A DNA stretch of 64,000 bases from DATJLY01 sp035518375 (GTDB taxonomy: Bacteria > Pseudomonadota > Alphaproteobacteria > ATCC43930 > CGMCC-115725). The DNA lies in assembly GCA_035518375.1 (NCBI GenBank), contig DATIXQ010000023.1, positions 47,769-111,768 of the forward strand, written 5' to 3'. The notes under the pieces are model-generated. The model was not told where the DNA came from. It ran no database searches and saw only the letters and a program-made list of their open reading frames with translations. A program made the position numbers and the translations under genes. This document shows positions 59,301 through 64,000 of the stretch, in pieces; the first letter of the stretch is position 1; each line of letters begins with the position of its first letter.

Positions 59301-61243
59301 GTGATCGAGCCCGTGGTATCTACTTGCCGGCCCACCATGACGTCGCCGGCCGCATTAGCGAGCAAGGTGTCGCCGGCGGCCGAAAGCCCGCTTCCGGCGC
59401 TGAACGTGACGGCAGTACCGAAAAGATCCTGGGTCGTGATGACGAGTGAATTGGCGCCGGTGCCACCGTTGGATTCCTCGATCGTGCTTCCGAGGTCGTC
59501 CAGCGCGGGCGTGGTCGTGGGTGATGTGCCAGCGGTGAGTGTGACGCCCGCGGATGCGCCGGCGACGACGTTTCCGCTCGCGGCGTTCGTGAGGAAGATC
59601 CCGCCGCTCGTCGCCGTCGCCGCCACCGTTGTGACGCCGGCGGTTGCGATGGGCGCCAACGAAGTGCCGATGCCAGTGCCGGCGACGAGCGAGGCAGTGC
59701 CGCCGTCCATGGTGATGGCGCCGGCGGTTTGGGTGATGGCGCCGGCGGCCGTCAGGAACAGGTTGCCTGTGGTGTCCGCATGGGCCGAAAAATCGATGTT
59801 GGCGCCGAGCGCTATGTCGCCGCCCGCGGCGAGGCCAAGCGAGACACCCGCGTTCGGCGTCAGATCGCTTGAGAGGGTAATGTCGCCCGAGGCCTCAACG
59901 GCAACGTTGGTCGTCGATGCGCTGATCGTCGCGGCAAGGCTCGTGCCGATGACGAGGGTATCGGGGTCGATGAGCCAGGTGCCAGTGGCGCCGGCGACGG
60001 CCCCTGTATTGACCGTGCCGGCAAGCGTGATCGCGCCTCCCGAGGTCTCCACATAGCCGCCATTGCCGCCCGCGGAACCGCCCTTGGTGCTGATAGTGCC
60101 GGCGAACACAGTGTTGTCGTTCGCCCACACGGCGATTTTACCGCCATTGCCGCTTGCAAGCGCGTCGGCTTCGATCGAGGCGCCTGCGGCAATGGTGGTG
60201 TCGGTCGCGTTGGGAAGCGGCCCGGCACCGTGGAAATCGCCGCCGACCAGCACGGTGCCACCGCCGGCCTGGCCCGACGCGTCGATATTGGCGCGGGCCG
60301 TCACCGCGACGTTTGTCCCCGTCACTTCGACCGTGCCGCCGGTCTCGCCGGAGCGCCGGCCCGAAGCGTCGACCGTGCCGCCCACACGAACCGTGCCGCC
60401 GGAGATCGCGATGGTACCGGTCTCGGCGCCGACGGAGTGCGCCTCGAGCGTTCCGCCGGTGACAACGTCGCTGACAATTGCGTCAGCGGCGTCGGCGCTC
60501 AAAAGGATCTTGCCGCCATCGGCGGTAATGCGGCCCGAATTGGCGACGAGCGCTGCTGCTGGCTTGCTGCCGACGTCGAAATTGATAAGCCCGTCGCCGT
60601 AGAAATCGACGGTGAATGTCTGGGCGCCGCCGAGCACGACCTTGCCGAACTTCGCTTCGATTACCCCGGAATTCTGCACACCGGGAGCCACGAGCGCCGC
60701 GAGCCCATGGTCCTTGATGGAGATGTGGCCCTCGTTCACCACGGTCGCATTCGGATTGGCAGACGGAATGACGAAATTGAACCGCCCTGCCATGAAGTCG
60801 GTGTTGGCGATGTCGGCAGGCGTCGCCACGAGCGAGTTCACGTCGACGACGCTGCCGTTCAGGAACAGGATGCCAGCGCCGTTGACGATCGCAATGTTGC
60901 CGTTGGCGATCAGGTGCCCGGCGATGAGGGAGGGATCACCGCCGAGCACGCGGTTGAGGATGAAGGCGCCGGAATTAGGTTGGATAAACTCAGTCGTCTC
61001 GCCGGAGCCGATACTGAAACTCTGCCAGTCGACGATGGCCCGCTGGGAATGTTGGGTGACCGCAACGGTGCCCGGGGCAGGGGCGGAGATGGTTGCGCTG
61101 CCCGCCGCTACCACCCCGCCGGTCGGGTTGGCGAGGGCATGTCCTACGGTCGCCACGGCCAGCCACCCGGCCGCAACCAAGCTTCCGCGCCAGCCACGCC
61201 GGCGCGCTGCCCCAACCAGAAGCCCCCCTTCGGGCCACAACAC
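50297..61243 (-). CDS. Giant two-partner secretion exoprotein (TpsA, filamentous haemagglutinin type)
   Basis: A 3648-residue secreted beta-helix protein. A signal peptide (WRGSLVAAGWLAVATVGHAL then A-N) leads into a haemagglutination-activity TPS domain at about 38-300, with TVAVTQHSQRAIVDWQSFSI, IQPNSGAFILNRVLGGDPSL and NIAIVNGAGILFLNGSVVDV. The segment GNGGYVETSGG then GTWLIDPDTL closes the N-terminal part. Two repeat regions make up most of the rest (832-1975 and 2106-3371). The C-terminus has two cysteines (SCAIGSPAC), the only ones I found, then a proline-rich acidic tail. The GTG start at 61243 is supported by GGTGGAGG 6 bases upstream; no ESPR-type extended signal peptide is present. 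TpsB is encoded just upstream. Adhesin, biofilm or contact roles are typical of the family. Confidence 0.92.
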   Translation of the reverse strand: MLWPEGGLLVGAARRRGWRGSLVAAGWLAVATVGHALANPTGGVVAAGSATISAPAPGTVAVTQHSQRAIVDWQSFSIGSGETTEFIQPNSGAFILNRVLGGDPSLIAGHLIANGNIAIVNGAGILFLNGSVVDVNSLVATPADIANTDFMAGRFNFVIPSANPNATVVNEGHISIKDHGLAALVAPGVQNSGVIEAKFGKVVLGGAQTFTVDFYGDGLINFDVGSKPAAALVANSGRITADGGKILLSADAADAIVSDVVTGGTLEAHSVGAETGTIAISGGTVRVGGTVDASGRRSGETGGTVEVTGTNVAVTARANIDASGQAGGGTVLVGGDFHGAGPLPNATDTTIAAGASIEADALASGNGGKIAVWANDNTVFAGTISTKGGSAGGNGGYVETSGGAITLAGTVNTGAVAGATGTWLIDPDTLVIGTSLAATISASTTNVAVEASGDITLSSDLTPNAGVSLGLAAGGDIALGANIDFSAHADTTGNLFLTAAGAITQTAGAITMDGGTASLVAGTGIGTSLAPIATAGVTTVAATATSGGIFLTNAASGNVVAGASAGVTLTAGTSPTTTPALDDLGSTIEESNGGTGANSLVITTQDLFGTAVTFSAGSGLSAAGDTLLANAAGDVMVGRQVDTTGSITLSASGNLDIEATVGASATGTITLSADSGASGTGLLTVNGAVGNASAGDITLSAATITIAATVEGGGALTLSPSTAGSSIAVGSSAIGTYALPGTSLRNLGSGSGIGGGFTAITIGRADGTGVIDVDDAATLSFMAPLTLESNGAGGSITVAGRVSGAAGLTLEAGGTASLTAISIGAAMTATDDVGLVALTGNIVVSDTVTGANVLLSAAGGAVTESGGSVTATDLLVLAANASALNGSDNSVSVLAADVTSGGFAFTNGGDFVVGSASVSPPGIATAAVSGVTASGDVGIVATAGTLTLTGSVSGADVLLSAANGAVTESGGTVSATDLVVKAKLATALNGANSIAVLGADVTNAGFGLTNAGSFAAGAASISPPGVTTAVVNGVTASGDVGLVSTSGTVTLSQSVLGDNVLLSATAGAVTEIGAGVTAADLIVLAANDSALNGSNSISTVAAAVTSGGFALTNGSGFAVDAASVTPPGQSATAQSVVAATGDIGLVATSGKLTLNQSVSGANVLLSAPAGQVTQSGGILDAGDLIVLAANDSVLNGSGNNVSLLAADVTAGGFAFSNSSGLAVGTASVSPPGSGSATTQNGISALGDVGLTASAGDITLSKGVSGANVLLSATAGAVTESGGAVSAGDLIVLAANDSALAAANGVSVVAADVTAGGLEFVSAGSLAVNSASVNPASLGTTSQNKVAAAGDVGLVSSSGNLTLDQNVTGANVLLSATAGTVIESGGGVGATDLIVRAANDTALNSAANAIGLLGARVSAGGFAFTNASGFTVGAASVNPASAGATTQNGVSATSDSALVAAAGDIAIARAINVGSANLLLHAAGAVSETGTGAVTAGGLLLRAGASADLANANDVGTLAARYGTGFALENGATLTVGAVSVSAPGISDATNNTGVGDGSSTSDVALVVTSGSLTLTDGVDVGTHNLLLASDTSSVGGTGAITASGLVLVMSGDEALSGSYARIGASITGGGFAYTGSSPYDAGVTVNSPALGGTFGVAATGDVGLIATAGALTLKEAVSGANVLLDAPAGAVTESGGAVTGGGLIVEASASSALNAANNVSVLAANITGGGFGFTNSRSFSVNEVIVSPPALGAVTLNAVTANGDVGLLSSSGSIALAENVVATNVLLSAASGGVNETGGVVLANAGAGDLVVLAGSDSALEGANNVGTLGAAVTIGGIAFTDLAGLTVGAASVTAPGMGTVVQNGVSAGADVGLVSEFGNLTIAKTITGAGAILAAPFGAVTETTGSIALGTGTGSLLVTADGDSSLTNAGNSIGVLAADIGFGALSFTNASGFSIGSVSLSIPAIVIAGASPITSSFAGVEVATNVALDAKTGNITQSSSILANSAQIEADGTGASIALNNASNDVLGAIALDTASASGNASITNDSVFGTTLAGSLVGGSLTVTAATGDIFESGNITSGGTLALKASAGSIFVETTLQSGSSNIFLEADGAGASIISAGGSLTLGGAGNVSLVANAGIGAPGPSAFVPLMGEGGILTLSAKTTVGGIYIASTDALGTTLGPQAPPPAGFGAIGSDGTEAAVGDIGIKTVGPLALAAPVKGETGSVYLEADGVSGAITSSGGAIDLAGGVLSLVASAGVGASATPIAVVDASPLTIAGETASGGFFVKTSSSGAGATVTIGSATPPAYFDTTAVNGISTTASGDVGLENAGGTSGGSIVLGSGISAAGNVFLEADGSGATITSSGNAIALGGSELSLVATAGVGTAGTPIDVVDAAPLTVAGAASTGGFALRLTSPDLDGAALAIGDVSPPGFFASDPLEGVAVATSGNVAIENSGGALTGGPITLARDLNLSGNATGNVFLEADGSGATITGAPGAAIRLAGGELSLVAAAGVGTTAVPVAVIDGSPLTLAGSTVTGGFFVSTAGPATTGAAITIGAVSPPDWFVTNSVSGVATASSGSVGIENAGGSASGGLIVLADKIASAGKVFLEADAAGAQIVTSGGEIALPSGAGLSLWASGQVGAPATPIDVLSGGTLTLAGGAGAGGWYVSTSSSGLFGAAVTIGAPGPQPEFFEHGAVAGITDLAGGTIALKNTGGLLGGGSIALASTIGATGVVFLNASAPGGQIIASGGVVALTGGGLSLVAGAGVGSAAAPIEITDGSALTLAGATVTGGFYVELSNTAPAGGSLTIGSLTPPAFFLAAPVSGVTVTASGDIALRDAGGTGASATGGAIVLVDAVSAAGSVFLESDKTGATIAQMGGSILLSGGGLSLVATRGVGSAIEPIRVSDIDPLTLAGAAATGGWYVSASSPSLLGAAVTVGALVEPTFFSSATIAGITVGSGDIALQNAGGVFIGGSIVLANAVSGGGNVFLEADGLGSTIIGAGGAIEPSGSGTLSLFANAGIGTSTSAIEISDPSALTLAAETTSGGIYLAASDAEGVTVGHAAGAPGFFASGASGLASLSSAVDGDVALQNASGSITLASSINLGASPGSVYLEADGASARIVSSGSTIDLAGGGLSLVAGAGVGRSSVPLRVLDASPLTIAGATGTGGWYVSVASPAPAGAALTIGTLAPPAFFASTPVAGLTVATSGAVALQNLGGASGGGSIVLASNITLSSDTGGSVFLEADGMGAAIIAGGGTIDLDGTNLALIAENGIGTSAAPIVTSDAGAMTVAATTFSGGVFLSDASPGTNGAAVTIGNVATPGFFTTPLVSGISSPAGGNVTLANAGGSVKGGGITIAAPITLNAASGVLALDATAPIVQTGGAITTNVLTLAAGGSASLTMSNSIASLGTVSLTATGDGDFVLQNTGDLSLVGSVSVADGAVAIATSGTMTVAGGIAYTSSGHIGLGSASFVETGSFIVAGAPSLVIDATGLSATQLDAITVTSASEAIALPLGPGIGGSPSIKFGGLEASGSALLISVTGASVTGTVNVGGLGVSGTGDIIDLFGSIAGDSSEFAAILAVRAGGPDNSARFNSCAIGSPACVVEPILVPVVPPSTSNLDILTLPVPLDPLDIDRLDTGNEDDL
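51132..54928 (-). repeat. Repeat family B in TpsA: ten imperfect copies of about 125 residues
   Basis: Residues about 2106-3371. Each copy begins with VFLEADG-like or VYLEADG-like sequence, then an I-x-x-x-GG element, LSLVA-x-AGVG, P-I-x-V-x-D, LT-x-AG, GG(F/W)YVS, AA-x-TIG, PP-x-FF, G(V/I)-x-x-x-x-SG and IAL-x-x-GG. First residues fall at about 2106, 2226, 2350, 2479, 2606, 2734, 2862, 2988, 3111 and 3241. Copies differ enough at DNA level that simple slippage is not recent. The pattern suits turns of a beta-helix. Confidence 0.85.
55321..58750 (-). repeat. Repeat family A in TpsA: eleven imperfect copies of about 104 residues
   Basis: Residues about 832-1975. A typical copy runs DVGLV-x-x-SG, LTL-x-x-x-VSGANVLLSA, GAVTESGG-x-V, DLIVLAANDSALN, VLAADVT-x-GGFAF and T-x-A-x-SVSPPG before the next DVGLV. 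The first three copies start at residues 832, 936 and 1039, so the period is close to 104. Copies seven and eight (about residue 1450-1660) are the most divergent. Family A is unrelated in detail to family B, though both are beta-helix-like. Confidence 0.85.
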
Positions 61244-61291
61244 TTCGCCTCCACCTTCGATCCGCCGGCACGGTAACTTCTTGTTATTTCG

Positions 61292-63028
61292 TTATAAATG
61301 CACGGTCACCCGAAAGTAGGCGGCGTGCTCCAGTTCGCGCGGGCCGGTGGTGGCATTGGGCCGGCGGGTAAATCTTTCAACGCCTTCGACTTGCGCGCTC
61401 AACCAGGACGTTAGATTGGCACGAATTCCGGCGCCGGTCGATTGAATGTGCGTGGTCGGGTCGGCGAGGGCGTTGCTCCAGATTTGGCCGATATCGAAGA
61501 ATGCGTAATATTGCGTACTGATATCATAGGAATAGCCGAACACCTCGCCGTCGAGCGTCTGGTTGAGTTGGGGTTCGATCGTGCCTGCGACGGCCTTGTC
61601 GCCGTTCACCTCTCCGGAATAGAAGCCGCGGCCATACTGCTCGCCGCCGAGTTCGAATTTCTCCGTGGGTGGGAGGATCGCCGGCGTCCATTGCCCGGTT
61701 ATCGCGGTCTTGAGCGCGACCGAGTAGGTGCTCCACACGAACAGGTTCTGCACGCGTACAGCCTCGCCCGTGAATTTATAGAAGTCATTGCGCTCGGCCG
61801 GGCGCGGGATGAATGGCGCCGTGTTGATCGAGCCGACGAGCTCCGGCAGGCCGCGATGGGCGGTGAGGTCGAGCGTGTTGGCGGCGCTCCGGCCGAAGCC
61901 AAGCAGGTCGTCCCGCACCGTCAGGGACTCGCTGACGCGCAAGATGCGCAGCCTGACCTTGCTCACGGGCTCGATCAGGCCATTGCTGGCGAGGAGCCCG
62001 ATCTGCGACTGGTTCCAGTCGAGTTCCGCCTTGAGCGACAGTGACAAGCTGCGGCTCAAAATCAGCGGATACTCGAACGAGCCGCCGGCAACCAGAAGGT
62101 TGCTGTGATAGCCGGTGAGCGCGAGCACGTTGCCGGGAGTAGAGGTGCCATAGCCGATATAGCCCCGGAACTTCAGACCCTCCGAGCCGATGAAGGTCTC
62201 ATAGGCGAGTTGCCCGAACACCTGCTCGGCGTCGAATGCGGTGTCGTAGACGAAAAGCTGCGTGCGCTCGCCGAGGCTGGTGAGGGAGTTGATGTTGCCA
62301 GCAAGCAACATCTCATTGGGGCCCGCCGTGCGCGGGCCGCGGTTGTCGTCGGTGAGGAGCAAGTCGAAAGTCTTTTTTTCGATCTGCGCGATTAGCTCGA
62401 CCGCGCCCGGCTCGTTGCGCGCCGGCCGCAAGATGGTACGGATAGTGGTGCCGGGAACGTTCTTGGCGAGAAGCACGTAGCGCTCGACGTCGCCGAGCTT
62501 CGTTGGCCGATGTTCGGTCAAATGGCGCAAAAAATCGTAGACGAGGAGGCCGGCGGGGCCGACCTCGCCGTCAATTTTGACGTCGCTGATATAGCCCTCG
62601 ATGACCTGGACGCGTACAAGCACGCCCTCGGGTGCAGGCTCGATCGTATCGCGCACCACAGTGAGAAAATAGCCGTCTTCGCGATATTTTGTCTGAAGTG
62701 AGCGCACCGCCTCGGCGATGCGATTGCGTGGCACGGTGGCGCCATCGAGGCTGGCGAAATAGGCGGCGAGCCTCGCCGCGGGATAGACGGTGGCACCATC
62801 GATCGCGATGCCCGTGACGTGGACCGGCGGGCCGCCCTCCTCCGGCGCCGCCACGGGCGGAGGAGCTTCCGGTGGCGCTACTTCGGGCTGGGTCGGGGGC
62901 TGCATGCGCTCGATCGGCGAGGCCGGCGGTCCGATCTGCCCCGTGCCAACCTGGGCGGTGGCGATCCCATTCCACGTAATGAGGAGCAGAGGCAGCGCGC
63001 CGCGCAGCGCGAAACGGGCGAGGCGCAT
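61292..63028 (-). CDS. TpsB outer-membrane transporter (ShlB/FhaC family)
   Basis: A 578-residue member of the Omp85-related two-partner secretion transporters. The signal peptide is MRLARFALRGALPLLLITWN, cleaved near ATAQ. A proline-rich linker (about 40-75) precedes POTRA domains, VHVTGIAIDGATVYPAARLA and VQVIEGYISDVKIDGEVGPA. The 16-strand barrel follows; GGEQYGRGFYSGEV is the L6 loop with the GRGF/VRGY-type tip motif, and the chain ends in a terminal aromatic/hydrophobic strand (AAYFRVTVHL). The start at 63028 is chosen for the signal peptide; an in-frame start at 63091 is less likely. It precedes the tpsA start by 48 bases and should export TpsA. Confidence 0.92.
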   Translation of the reverse strand: MRLARFALRGALPLLLITWNGIATAQVGTGQIGPPASPIERMQPPTQPEVAPPEAPPPVAAPEEGGPPVHVTGIAIDGATVYPAARLAAYFASLDGATVPRNRIAEAVRSLQTKYREDGYFLTVVRDTIEPAPEGVLVRVQVIEGYISDVKIDGEVGPAGLLVYDFLRHLTEHRPTKLGDVERYVLLAKNVPGTTIRTILRPARNEPGAVELIAQIEKKTFDLLLTDDNRGPRTAGPNEMLLAGNINSLTSLGERTQLFVYDTAFDAEQVFGQLAYETFIGSEGLKFRGYIGYGTSTPGNVLALTGYHSNLLVAGGSFEYPLILSRSLSLSLKAELDWNQSQIGLLASNGLIEPVSKVRLRILRVSESLTVRDDLLGFGRSAANTLDLTAHRGLPELVGSINTAPFIPRPAERNDFYKFTGEAVRVQNLFVWSTYSVALKTAITGQWTPAILPPTEKFELGGEQYGRGFYSGEVNGDKAVAGTIEPQLNQTLDGEVFGYSYDISTQYYAFFDIGQIWSNALADPTTHIQSTGAGIRANLTSWLSAQVEGVERFTRRPNATTGPRELEHAAYFRVTVHL

Positions 63029-63115
63029 TACCGCTGCGCATCCCGGAATTGTTGGTTCATGCAGGATGGGGCCCAACCCGCTCAGGCACATGACGCGGCA
63101 AGGGGCGGGTAACGC

Positions 63116-63619
63116 TCATTGGGCGAACTTCGCCACGTGCACGTGCAGCGCGTCCGCCGGGGTCGAAACGTCGGCGCTCAGCGCGGCAATCTCGATGCGC
63201 GACGGATCGACGCCGAACTCCTTTACGATGTAGTCGCGCACGGAGCCGGCGCGTTTCTGGGCGTTCTCCGACGTGCCGTCGGGAGCGCCGCTCGCCGTGA
63301 TGACGAAGCGCGTGGCATCGTCCGGCTTGGCGGCGAAATCGGCACGGTGGGCGCGGATCAGCTCCTTCCCCTGCGGCGACAGATCCGTCGCATGCGCACC
63401 AAACTCGATATCGAATTGCGCGGCAGGCGGCGTTGCCGGGCGTAGTCTGATCGGCTTGAGTCCGGCACCTCGGAAATTGAGGATGTCTGGTCCGCCCGGT
63501 GCCACGAGCTTGCCGACAAGCGAATCCTGGGTCTTCACGTCATCGGCGCGAGGTGAGCCCGGCATCGCCATCAGGACCGCAAGCAACAAAAGCGACCGAT
63601 AGATGAAGCGCCTGCGCAT
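63116..63619 (-). CDS. OmpA-like domain protein, exported
   Basis: A 167-residue protein: a signal peptide (MRRRFIYRSLLLLAVLMAMP, then GSPRAD), then a short linker and an OmpA C-terminal-like domain. FDIEFGAHATDLSPQGKELI is the first strand and helix, FVITASGAPDGTSENAQKRA the strand with the peptidoglycan-binding region, and the end (EIAALSADVSTPADALHVHV) the last strand. The usual NxxLSxxRA motif reads SENAQKRAGSV. It would bind peptidoglycan in the periplasm. It lies 87 bases upstream of tpsB on the same strand and may belong to that operon. Confidence 0.75.
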   Translation of the reverse strand: MRRRFIYRSLLLLAVLMAMPGSPRADDVKTQDSLVGKLVAPGGPDILNFRGAGLKPIRLRPATPPAAQFDIEFGAHATDLSPQGKELIRAHRADFAAKPDDATRFVITASGAPDGTSENAQKRAGSVRDYIVKEFGVDPSRIEIAALSADVSTPADALHVHVAKFAQ

Positions 63620-63799
63620 CCCAATCCCCGCCCCTTGGGCCTCGGCAATGCTCTCTTGACCAGCCGAACGCGTCAACCCCCGATAGATTGACAGACACTC
63701 GCGACGGAGCGCGGGCACGCGCTCGAGCAGGGAATTGCCGCGCGGGCCCGGTGCGGGTAGGCTTCGTCCTTCTCCTCGACACGAAACGAAGGTGCAGCC

Positions 63800-64000
63800 A
63801 TGGCGCCCGACACCAAGTTTGGTTCATCGCTCTCCGTCATCGACGAGATCGTTGCGATCCGAGATCGCTGGCACACGAAGCAGCATCCGTTCTTCCGAGT
63901 CTTTGCGGAGGGTAAGTTGTCGCTCAAGGCTATGGGACGTTACCAGGCGCTCCACTACCACTACGTCTCGCTGGCGCTGCCGAGCTTCGGCCTCCTCTAT
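63800..64000 (+). CDS. TenA/PqqC-like (haem-oxygenase fold) protein, N-terminus only
   Basis: The last 67 codons of the window encode MAPDTKFGSSLSVIDEIVAI, then RDRWHTKQHPFFRVFAEGKL and MGRYQALHYHYVSLALPSFG. The W-x5-HPFF-x-x-x-x-EGKLS pattern and the following aromatic-rich helix are those of the TenA/PqqC/CADD helical fold, whose members cleave thiamine or act as metal-dependent oxygenases. The start ATG at 63800 has an AAGG-type ribosome-binding site. It is divergent from the OmpA-like gene; the 180-base gap between them contains a GTCAA/TTGAC inverted repeat (63672-63692) but no clear promoter. Confidence 0.65.
   Translation, partial: MAPDTKFGSSLSVIDEIVAIRDRWHTKQHPFFRVFAEGKLSLKAMGRYQALHYHYVSLALPSFGLLY

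Noticed and set aside
61200..61243. Extended signal peptide (ESPR) at the TpsA N-terminus
   Set aside because: The N-terminus is about 40 residues but lacks the conserved ESPR pattern; it is read as an ordinary long signal peptide.
1..64000. tRNA, rRNA, transposase, integrase or prophage genes
   Set aside because: None recognised on either strand; the accessory look of the region comes from catabolic operons, not visible mobile elements.

Overview
The window is GC-rich, densely coded chromosomal DNA with many ATGA start/stop overlaps and strand-alternating short operons. Gene content (a PmtA-type phosphatidylethanolamine methyltransferase, several Liv-type ABC importers, many luciferase-like monooxygenases, family III CoA-transferases, a stand-alone CreA and a SYLF protein) fits a metabolically versatile alphaproteobacterium, probably of soil or water. 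That placement is inference from gene families; no rRNA or tRNA gene was seen. No insertion sequence, phage gene, CRISPR array or attachment site was recognised.

Region 1 (1-4814) is a membrane-lipid neighbourhood: a glycosyltransferase and phosphatidylserine decarboxylase (minus), a large class III aminotransferase (plus), and an operon of PmtA with a small Mpo1-like membrane protein (minus). Psd followed by PmtA would carry phosphatidylserine through phosphatidylethanolamine to phosphatidylcholine. A 247-base gap with three inverted repeats follows, then a secreted Raf-kinase-inhibitor-like protein.

Region 2 (5666-20399) is uptake and oxidation: two luciferase-like flavin monooxygenases flank an orphan NMT1-type binding protein; then come a complete Liv importer with two tandem binding proteins (9160-15095), a glutathione transferase, and a second Liv importer on the other strand whose two permeases are fused (15818-20399).

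Region 3 (20501-47187) is a patchwork of small catabolic operons: amidohydrolases, a 3-hydroxyisobutyrate-type dehydrogenase, a zinc alcohol dehydrogenase, three further luciferase-like enzymes, two unusually arranged CoA-transferases (one frameshifted), a NIPSNAP protein, a thiamine-diphosphate enzyme, a Rieske oxygenase, an acyl-CoA dehydrogenase-like flavoprotein, an aldolase, a Gfo/Idh/MocA oxidoreductase, a bicupin and an isolated EutA-like reactivase. Within it sits an FTR1 iron permease plus CDP-diacylglycerol pyrophosphatase operon with a Fur-like operator over its promoter. The substrates of these pathways cannot be read from the sequence.

Region 4 (47236-63619) is the most striking part: a minus-strand series encoding an OmpA-like periplasmic protein, a TpsB outer-membrane transporter, a 3648-residue TpsA exoprotein built from two families of long repeats, and, overlapping its 3' end by 11 bases, a 1023-residue lipoprotein with TPR-like helices and a C-terminal CHAT (caspase-like) protease domain. 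This looks like a two-partner secretion system with a dedicated, translationally coupled protease. The window ends inside a TenA/PqqC-like gene.
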